Shown here: piece after piece, positions 56,741 through 64,000 of the stretch
How positions within the stretch are numbered: position 1 is the stretch's first letter
Layout of the letters: each line of letters starts with the position of its first letter
From: Thereva unica
Lineage: Eukaryota; Arthropoda; Insecta; Diptera; Therevidae
Direction of reading: 5' to 3'
DNA length: 64,000 bases
Assembly (NCBI GenBank): GCA_949987705.1
Contig: OX465282.1
Coordinates: forward strand, 41,070,039 to 41,134,038
Program-made: the position numbers and the translations under genes
Notes under the pieces: generated by a model
The model's input: only the letters and a program-made list of their open reading frames with translations
Told to the model about the DNA's origin: nothing
Database searches by the model: none

Positions 56741-57038
56741 GTTAGAAAATTTGATTGTTTTTTAAAAAAGGGGGGATGTCACGAAGCCATTACCTATTGT
56801 GTTGCATACTTAATATATTTCAATAAACCAGTGTCATAACAACAGTCAAAAGATTAACACGTTGTTTAGATTCCGGCTCGCTTAACGTGACTGTAACGGT
56901 GTCACCTGACCGTTGCTGAAAACAATGTGGATCAGGTTCTTTTTTTTAATTAAAAAAGTTGGTTCGATTTAAATTACTTTATTGCTTATTATTTTCTCTT
57001 TTAAATATTGTATAAATTCTATAAATTCTAAATCCTTA

Positions 57039-57042
<4 letters not shown>
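56741..57042. other. Intergenic with a possible solo LTR fragment
   Basis: A purine tract (aaaaaaggggggatgtcacg near 56765) is followed by aataaacc and a repeated gtgac/gtcac pattern to about 56910. This could be the start of an unrelated LTR, but no second LTR or coding part is present. Confidence 0.3.

Positions 57043-57132
<90 letters not shown>
57043..57132. repeat. (TA)n microsatellite followed by (ATTT)n
   Basis: About 88 bp of uninterrupted alternating TA, then atttatttattt to about 57152. The IYIYIY reading frame across it is not a gene. Confidence 0.97.
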
Positions 57133-57136
<4 letters not shown>

Positions 57137-57220
57137 TTATTTATTTATTTATCCAAATATTTTAGTTTGGGCCAATTCCCTGGTTAGTTTTTTATTGTTC
57201 TTTCAGAAAATAATTATTTA

Positions 57221-58241
57221 ACCTGAGGCAAATGCACTCAAGGAAAAAATAATAAATTTTCCTTATTAACTTATCTATACAATTTCTCAATTGGATAGAT
57301 AAATTACTTCAAAAATTTTTTTTTTATTATATTTCAAAAATTTTAAAAAATTCGTTTTTTAAACACTCGACCTATTCTATCCTAACAAAGAGAAGACGGT
57401 GAATACTCGCCTTCTATATAACCCTACTCTATACGATGTGGGCAACGCCACTGCAAATTCGCGATTAAAATTATAAAAAAAAAACTCTATGGATACTTGA
57501 TGGTGGGCAATGCCACAGCTTTTACTTGCACAGATCAAAAGCCCCGCACTGTGCTTGCATCGGGTTTATATTTCCCCCGGCTGTCCCCCCACCTTGCAAT
57601 GATAACAGCTTTCGTCTCAATTTTTAGCTGGGCTATGCGTAAAATATGGCGACGATTTATTTCGTCGGTTATATTTTTGAATTATTTTAAATTTTAGTAC
57701 TCTGGTCAGCTGTTTATTCTGACAAGAGCTTTTTTTTGACATTTTTAGTTTTTCTTTTTATGTAGTGCGTGAGTGCGGTGTTTTTGTTTTATTTTATATT
57801 TTTGTATCATATTTGTTTTAAATTTCGATTTTTTAAAGTGTTTTATGTTACAAGATTATCTATTATGGTGAGTATTTACTTCTCTCAATATATTTTTGTG
57901 TTATGTGTTATATTTTACGATATATATTATTTTCCAGTTTTTATGTTCTAGTTTGTTTACATTTGTTTTTTTTTTAAATGTTTGTTATGTTGCTATTAGT
58001 GTTCTTGTTTATATGTTTATCATGTTATTATCTTTTGGTTCATATCAATCAATTATTTATGTTTTTATTTCTTTTTATTTTTAGGCTGCTTCATCACAAT
58101 GTAAGAGTTCGAGTTGATTATTGGAGCCGATTTCAGGTTATGTTTATATGTGCTTTCTTTTGTTTTTTTTTTTAATTAATTCTTTTATTCTTTTTTAGCA
58201 ATTTTTATTGGAGTAATAGTTACATGTTTCGGACCGAAACA
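57221..58241 (-). repeat. Presumed 3' LTR of the BEL/Pao element
   Basis: On the minus strand, a polypurine tract (58256-58242) is followed at 58241 by TGTTTCGGTCCGAAACATG, a TG start with a short palindrome as in many BEL LTRs. A TATA-like ttatataga lies near 57415 in this orientation. The 5' LTR lies beyond the window, so the LTR end is not determined and the left boundary here is a guess. No gene is seen in the A/T-rich interior. Confidence 0.4.
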
Positions 58242-58256
58242 TTCTCCCCTCTCTTT
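58242..58256 (-). promoter_or_regulatory. Polypurine tract of the BEL/Pao element
   Basis: aaagagaggggagaa on the minus strand, directly before the TGTTTCGG LTR start. A second purine tract (gaaggggacagg) follows the pol stop at about 59575 and could be an older or alternative tract. Confidence 0.5.
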
Positions 58257-58545
58257 GATGCGTCGCATCAAATACATAAAATAGCGTGCGGAGTTCAAGA
58301 TACATATAGTTTTATTTTATTATTATTATAATTTTTTCATTAGTTTGTTCTACTTCATTTTGTCTTAATACTATTTTCAAATTATCTTATTCCTTTTTTT
58401 ATTTTTTTTTTTTTTATTAACTTGTTCTAATTCATTTTATCTTAACATTATCTTATAAACTACTATAATTCAATTGTTACTCTGTGATGCTGTTAGTATA
58501 TTATTTTAAATTTCACGTTAAGGGTTTGTTTTTATTGTTTTACAA

Positions 58546-59469
58546 TTAATTTAATTTGGTTTTTGATTTGATCTCAGTATATCCTTGCCAAACTAATTTG
58601 TTGTTCCTGATTTTCACGACCACCTTGTGAGTGTCTCCGAGGAACACGGTGTACCGCTTACGTGTTGATTCCCGTATATGTTTAAATGGGATGGAATTGT
58701 ACTGCCGGTATGTGATGTCGAAATACTTTCCTTCCCTCGTCGGAATTGTATACATTTTATTGTCCAGTCCGCTAGTTGGCTTCGCTTCTACTGGTGGTGG
58801 ACGACGTTGGAATCTACTCTGAGCCGACGTACCTGGAATAGCCTCGTGTGGGGGTGGAGGCACTACGTCTCGGGCTTGCACCTTTCTTTTTCGTATTGCC
58901 GGTCCTGCATTTTGTATTGGATGAGACTTCTTGCGTGGCGGGGGCGATGACTCTTGAAGAGATCTCTTTTGAGGCGATGATCCTTTTTCTTGGATAGCTC
59001 CTTTTCGTTCTGCTGATGAACCTTCCAGCTTGAGATCCCTGCCTGGAGTCCTTGGGATGGTACCTTGCACTGGTACCGGCGACAATTCTCGAACTTGATT
59101 GTCCCTTCCTGGAGTTCGTGCGATGGTGCCTCGGTGTGGTAATGGCGACAACTCTTGGAATTGGATGTCTCTTCCTGGCGTGCGTGGGATGGCGCCTAAG
59201 TGTGCTGTTGGTGATGACTCAAGCGTCGGCATGTCTCTCCTAGGAGTGCGAGGACTGGTATCTCGAGGTGCCACTGGCGATAAATCTCGCAGGTCGAGGT
59301 TCTTCCCGGGAGTTGTTGGGATGTCGCCTATTTCAGGAAGGAATAAGTCCACTTCCCAGTCTTCCAGTGGAGGAACATCCTTCAGCATTTCGTCGATCTG
59401 TGGGTCCACAAATGGCCACAGTTCTAGGACGTCATCAAGGCCTTCGCTCAGCGGTTGTTGAGATTCCAT
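58546..59469 (-). CDS. Extra ORF of the BEL/Pao element, unknown function
   Basis: 307 codons, ATG at 59469, downstream of pol and upstream of the presumed 3' LTR, the position where env sits in retroviruses. The protein has an acidic N-terminus (WPFVDPQIDEMLKDVPPLED). About five imperfect repeats of roughly 23 residues follow, centred on RTPGRD and ELSP (residues 50-150). Then a basic Pro/Lys-rich stretch (KKSHPIQ, RKRKVQARD), and a compact C-terminal region (about 235-307) rich in aromatic and basic residues (GKYFDITYRQYNSIPFKHI, VFLGDTHKVVVKIRNNKLVW). There is no signal peptide or membrane segment, so it is not an envelope protein. A TTTTAG/ACAG acceptor-like sequence just upstream (near 59490) suggests expression from a spliced RNA. 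I do not recognise the family; nucleic-acid binding is inference. Confidence 0.75.
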   Translation of the reverse strand: MESQQPLSEGLDDVLELWPFVDPQIDEMLKDVPPLEDWEVDLFLPEIGDIPTTPGKNLDLRDLSPVAPRDTSPRTPRRDMPTLESSPTAHLGAIPRTPGRDIQFQELSPLPHRGTIARTPGRDNQVRELSPVPVQGTIPRTPGRDLKLEGSSAERKGAIQEKGSSPQKRSLQESSPPPRKKSHPIQNAGPAIRKRKVQARDVVPPPPHEAIPGTSAQSRFQRRPPPVEAKPTSGLDNKMYTIPTREGKYFDITYRQYNSIPFKHIRESTRKRYTVFLGDTHKVVVKIRNNKLVWQGYTEIKSKTKLN

Positions 59470-59576
59470 TATAATTTATAATTCTGTAAATCTAAAATAT
59501 CACAATAAATTTTAGGTAATTTTTAGGTTTGGACTTCACATTTCAGACGGACACATACACATATTTCCTGTCCCCT

Positions 59577-61991
59577 TCATGCAGGTAACGGACATATTTT
59601 GCTAATGGGACGTTTAATGCGTGTGGTCTTATATTGCAGAGTAACTACTCTGATGTGTCCATCTTCTCCGGGGTGAACTTCTATTATTTTTCCTAATGGC
59701 CATTGCGCTGGAGGCCGGTTATCTTCGATCATAATGACCACTTGAACTACGTTTACATCTGGTTGCTTAGTGCGCCATTTTTGCCTTTGTTGCAGCTGTG
59801 ATAAATACTCACTAGACCATCTTTTCCAAAAATACTGCAACGTTTGTTGTATATATTTCCACCTGTCTACATAGCTGTGGGTTTGTTGAAGTTCTGGATC
59901 TGGTATCACTTGCATGTTTCGTCCTACTAAGAAGTGTCCTGGGGTTAACGCATCGACTATAGATGAGTCTGCTGACAGAGGCCACAACGGTCTCGAATTT
60001 AAACACGATTCTATTTGAATTAATAAAGTATTTAATTCCTCAAAGGTAAATATTCTTCCTTCTGTAGCTCGCTTCAAGTGAAATTTAATACTTTTAATTC
60101 CGGCCTCCCATAGGCCGCCAAAATGTGGAGCAGCAGGTGGATTAAAGTGCCATTTAATCCCTAGATGCGCTACCTGCTGTGCTGTTACTGCTGATGCTTT
60201 TTCGATGGCTTCTTTAAACTGGTTTCGTAGTATTTTACTAGCACCAACAAAATTGGTTCCATTATCGGAGTAAACCTCGCATAAACCTTTTCTTCCCACG
60301 AATCTCCTAAACGTAGCCACAAACGCATCAGATGACATGTCGGAGGTTACCTCTATATGTGTCGCCTTAGTCGTCATGCATATAAATATGCAAAAATATC
60401 CTTTATAAATTTTTGAGCCTTTGTGTTTTGACATCTTCAATTCTATTGGGCCGGCGAAATCCAGCCCGACGTTCTGAAAGGGATACGTCTGTGCAAGTCT
60501 TGCGTCTGGTAAATCTCCCATGATCTGCGTTGGTGGTGCTGCCCGAAATCTGATACACCTTGGACATCCTTGGATCCTCTTTTTTACTGTGGACATACCA
60601 TTAATAATCCAAAACTGCGTTCTTATGGAATTTAGAACTAACTGGGGTCCACCGTGTAACGAGGTTTTGTGATAATAGTCCACTATGATGTTCGTTATAT
60701 GATGGTTGGGCAGCAGGATCATCGGGTGTTTTTGGTTATACGAAATCCTTGCATTGCGTAATCTGCCTCCTACTCTTATAGTTCCATCTGCTGCGAGAAA
60801 TGGGGTTAATTTGATCAACTGGCTATTTCTTCGTAGTGTTTCTCCTCGGTGTAACTGATTATATTCGGATGGAAACATGTACCTTTGCACTAGTCGAATT
60901 ACCCGTGCTCTGGCATCATTTATTTCTTCTGCAGTTAGCTGTGTGCTGTCCACTTTTTTCTTTCCTTTGCATCGTTGGAAAAATCTCATACAGTAAGCTA
61001 TTGTTCGTATTGTCCTTGTATATGATGAGAAACGATTCAACCAGTCCTGCTCTTCATCCGCGTTAGTAATCATTGCTGTCGTATTACTCCTTTTCTCCAA
61101 ATCCGTGGTCCATTCTTTTATGTCACCTTTGGGCCAAGTGTCTTCGAGGTCCTTTAACCACTTCGGTCCTTGCCACCATAGTGAAGCGGTTCCTATCTTC
61201 GATGGCATTACTCCTCTGGACGCTAAATCTGCTGGATTTTCCTTGCCGGACACGTATCGCCATGAACTGTTGATGGTGTTTTCTGTGATTTCTACTACCC
61301 GATTAGCTACAAATGTCTTCCATCGGTTGGGGAGTCCTCTTAGCCAGGCTAAAACAATCGTTGAGTCGGTCCAACACCAACTCTGCCCGTGCTCAAGTTT
61401 CATGTCGACTTGGATCTGCTTCATTAGTCGGCTCAACAGGGCTGCTCCACACAACTCTAGTCGTGGCAATGACGTGGGCTTAATGGGTGCTACTCGTGTC
61501 TTAGATGCTATAAGGTTAACATGAACTGTACCATCACTGCTTATCGTGCGTACGTATACTACTGCGGCAAATGCTCGCGTGGACGCATCACAGAAACCAT
61601 GTAATTGATATGTGGGCCTGGCCTGATACATGTTAATCCATCTAGGTAGTTTTAATTCAACAATATGATGTAGCTGATTCTTAAATTCACTCCACTCTTC
61701 TACCACTTCTTCACCAGCCGTTTCGTCCCAATCTCGTCCGGCTAACCACAATTTTTGCATAATAATTTTCGCGATCAACACACAGGGAGATATCCATCCG
61801 AGAGGGTCAAATAACTTCGCTACCTCGGATAGTATCTGTCTTTTAGTCGTCGCTGCTTTAGTAAATTCTGCTTGCTTAATTGCGTACGAGAAGTAATCTT
61901 GATTTGGGTGCCACAAAATGCCAAGCGCCTTGATGTGATTTTCCTCTTTCAAGTTAAGAGGAAGTTGTATTTCTCGATCCTCTGCGCGCAC
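59577..61991 (-). pseudogene. BEL/Pao pol, distal part: RT connection, RNase H, integrase
   Basis: Open for 804 codons and in the same frame as the proximal part, but separated by one TGA (62040-62042). RNase H with FCDAST (Asp 135), LPRLEL and CWTDSTIVLAWL. Integrase zinc region NHHITNIIVDYYH...GCPRCIRF, catalytic LDFAGP (Asp 511), YSDNGTNFVGA (Asp 576) and HFGGLWEAG (Glu 629). A C-terminal BEL-type tail ends RPISKICPLPA. All catalytic residues are present; the single premature stop is the only obvious lesion within the window. Confidence 0.9.
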
Positions 61992-62039
61992 TTGTTCTAA
62001 TAACGCTTGGTGATTAGCCGCCCATTTTCTTAGGTGGAA

Positions 62040-64000
62040 TCAACCTCCCTTTAATAAATTTATGAGTTCATCTTGTATTTCCAATGCTTCCTCGATGGTA
62101 TCTGCACCAGTCAGGACATCGTCTACATAAAAATCTGAGAAGGCTACCTTGGATGCCTTTGGATATTTTTCTTTAACATCTGTCGCAAGTCGTTGAAGAG
62201 TCTTGATTGCTAAGTACGGTGCTGAAGTGGTACCAAACGTCACTGTATTCAGTTGATATTCCTGGATGGGCTCGCAGCTATGTTCCCTCCACAATATAGT
62301 TTGATACTTTCTATCTTCTGGGTCGAGAAGGATCATCCTGTACATCTTCTCGATGTCTGCTGTCAACGCATACTTATGTTTCCTCCAGTTGGACAGGGTG
62401 GCATATAATTTCGGTTGTAAAGTTGGACCAGTCAACATTTGCTCATTTAGGCTTCGCCCATTTGATGACCTGGCCGATGCATCGAAAACCACTCTGACCT
62501 TGGTTGTTGTGCTCTCTTTAAATACTGCATGATGCGGCATATAGTATGCCCGTTCTTCTTTGGTCGTTACTGCATTCATATGTCCCATGGTGATATATTC
62601 CTTTAGACATTCAGCATAGGGTGACTGTATGTCTGGCCTTTGAATCAGCTTCTTTTCCAACTGCTTAAATCTTGAAGCTGCCTGCGCCTTGCTTTCTCCT
62701 AACTCTGGAGGTGTGCCTCCTCTAAATGGTAACTTTACTTGGTACGACCCATTGGACAAACGTTTTGTAGTCCTTTCGTAAAATAGTTCACACTCCTTTT
62801 CTTCACTTGTCATCTTCCTTTCTTCTGACACTTCTTCCCATTCCCAGAATTTCCTTATTTGTTGACTAAGTATGTTTAAATCATTACCTTCTGAAAGTGT
62901 GAACCCTGAAAAACTTGTGTTCTGGGCTGGTGCTGTTGCTACCTCTCCGAGTAATATCCATCCCAGGCTAGTCTTCTGAGCGGTTGGTGATTGGTAATGT
63001 CCCTTGCGTATTCCATTCTCAATGATGTTCGCGTACACTTTTACACCAAGAAGAATATCGATTCGTCCTTGGTCGGTGAACTTTGGGTCTGCTAGTTCCA
63101 ATCCATCGATGTAAGACCAGTCCTGCCATTTGGATCGTTTCGGTGGGCATATGTTCGTTATGGCCTTGACGACATATGCTTGTACGGCCGTTTCATAATT
63201 AGAGCGTGTAGTGGCTGCTAACGTAAAACAGGCAATTTTTCTAGATGATGCTACTTTTATAGAGCCCAACCCGTTTATCTGCATCGTAGTTGGTATTGTT
63301 TCTGGCTGTAACGTTTGGAATGCTGCTTCGGTCAAAAATGAACTTTGGGACCCCGGATCGATCACTGCTCGCAGGGTTATACTGTTGCCCTTGTTGTTCC
63401 TCACCTTCACTAAAGCTGTAGCTAGCATACTTTGCGTTGCACTTTCATTATAATTACACGTCGTTACTTCACGTTGCTGCGTTTCGTTGGCCATTTCACC
63501 TTTAATATCCTCATGGAGTAACGAGTGGTGTCCCTTTCCACATTTGTAACATTTATTACTGCTGGGACATACTCTGCTGTGATGCGGTCGCAAGCATCTA
63601 TAGCATAGTCTGGATTTACTCGTCAGATTACGTCTTTCGGCTATGTCCATTCCTTGGAATTTCTCGCATTGTTGTAAGGAATGCGTTTCCTTGCACACCG
63701 GACAGGTTTTGTTCGATTGGCATGGACTGCCATGATGACTTCCTATGCAGTCAAAACAGAGTTTGTTTTCTTTTATTAATCTGCTCCTTTGAGCAGGAGA
63801 TTTTCGTTGCAGGTACCTACAATACTGCGGCTGATGGTTCCCCTTGCACAAAGGACAACCTTTGTTTTCGCTTACATAGCAGTTTGTGGTACGGTTGCGC
63901 ACTCTCTCTAAACCTTTGTACTGTGTTGTGGGCTTGTGTGTATTGACATCCTTTATTGCTTCCAAAGTTCTGTATCTCTCCTCAAGGAACTTGGTAAAAT
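62040..64000 (-). pseudogene. BEL/Pao gag-pol, proximal part: zinc knuckles, protease, RT
   Basis: Open from the window edge, since codons continue upstream of 63965, to a TGA at 62040 that replaces a residue in the conserved KGG-FHLRKW stretch. It has an array of zinc-binding motifs (CPLCKGNHQPQYC, CFDCIGSHHGSPC, CPVCKETHSLQQC, CYRCLRPHHSRVC, CYKCGKGHH) and an aspartic protease with VIDPGSQSSFLTE, the DPGS variant used in this family. RT follows with RVVFDASARSSNG, ALTADIEKMYRMI and active-site YVDD (residues 613-616). The gag N-terminus lies outside the window. Confidence 0.92.

Larger units (their letters stand above)
58242..64000 (-). mobile_element. BEL/Pao LTR retrotransposon, partial
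   Basis: Minus-strand element leaving the right edge. Order along its RNA: gag end/pol (64000-59577), extra ORF (59469-58546), polypurine tract and LTR. Gag and the 5' LTR are outside the window. Confidence 0.9.

Noticed and set aside
56765..56910. LTR start after a purine tract (TGTCACGAAGCC)
   Set aside because: No partner LTR, primer site or coding sequence nearby; kept only as a note in the intergenic entry.
56982..57221. 79-residue ORF with IYIYIY repeats
   Set aside because: Translation of a (TA)n microsatellite.
57840..58200. Possible small spliced gene on the plus strand (ATGGTGAGT donor near 57865, TTTTTAG acceptor near 58084)
   Set aside because: The predicted peptide stops after about 11 codons, and the region is better explained as the LTR of the minus-strand BEL element.
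59556..59577. Purine tract right after BEL pol as the start of the 3' LTR
   Set aside because: It would place the 307-codon ORF inside the LTR. The tract at 58256-58242 followed by TGTTTCGG is a better match, but this cannot be settled without the 5' LTR.

Overview
The window is eukaryotic, almost certainly arthropod (most likely insect) repeat-rich DNA. It is AT-rich and has no bacterial-type gene packing. It contains a Ty3/Gypsy element with a tRNA-Leu-type primer site, a Jockey-clade LINE, a BEL/Pao element, a second non-LTR retrotransposon, a hAT transposase remnant, several TIR elements and satellite DNA. I found no convincing single-copy host gene, tRNA, rRNA or CRISPR. The species cannot be named from the sequence.

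Layout. 1-6877: a 269-bp satellite in three blocks, each ending in a roughly 550-bp spacer and a 399-bp hairpin (higher-order repeat). 6878-8066: intergenic DNA with a short inverted repeat and a 348-bp MITE. 8067-9768: a TIR element (TAA duplication) with a second TIR element nested inside it. 9240-39448: three tandem copies (A, B, C) of a segment carrying, in order, the right half of those TIR elements, a minus-strand LINE pseudogene broken by a further insertion, a hAT fragment, a Gypsy 5' LTR and the first part of gag. The A/B and B/C junctions are identical. Copies B and C carry a 3.7-4.2 kb CTAG-ended insertion that A lacks, and C also has a 508-bp MITE. Copy C runs on into gag and protease, is interrupted by a 5.47-kb Jockey LINE with an intact ORF2 (40527-46000), resumes pol, and stops at 46631 at another duplication junction. 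There the hAT fragment starts again and leads into the only complete Gypsy element, copy D (47062-53153, two 513-bp LTRs, ATAT duplication).

53154-57220: intergenic DNA with small palindromic or TIR elements and a (TA)n tract. 57221-64000: a minus-strand BEL/Pao element leaving the window at the right edge. Its pol has one premature stop, and an unusual extra 307-codon ORF lies between pol and the presumed 3' LTR.

The genes here are mobile-element genes. The Gypsy copies are defective: all share a TGA early in gag and a gag frameshift, and D pol carries further lesions. The Jockey ORF2 looks intact and is the clearest coding sequence. Nested insertions give a relative order: hAT remnant and LINE first, then Gypsy into the hAT remnant, then tandem amplification, then the Jockey insertion and the copy-C MITE. 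The most unusual items are the covarying satellite hairpin, the amplified TE cassette, the extra BEL ORF, and the shared gag TGA.
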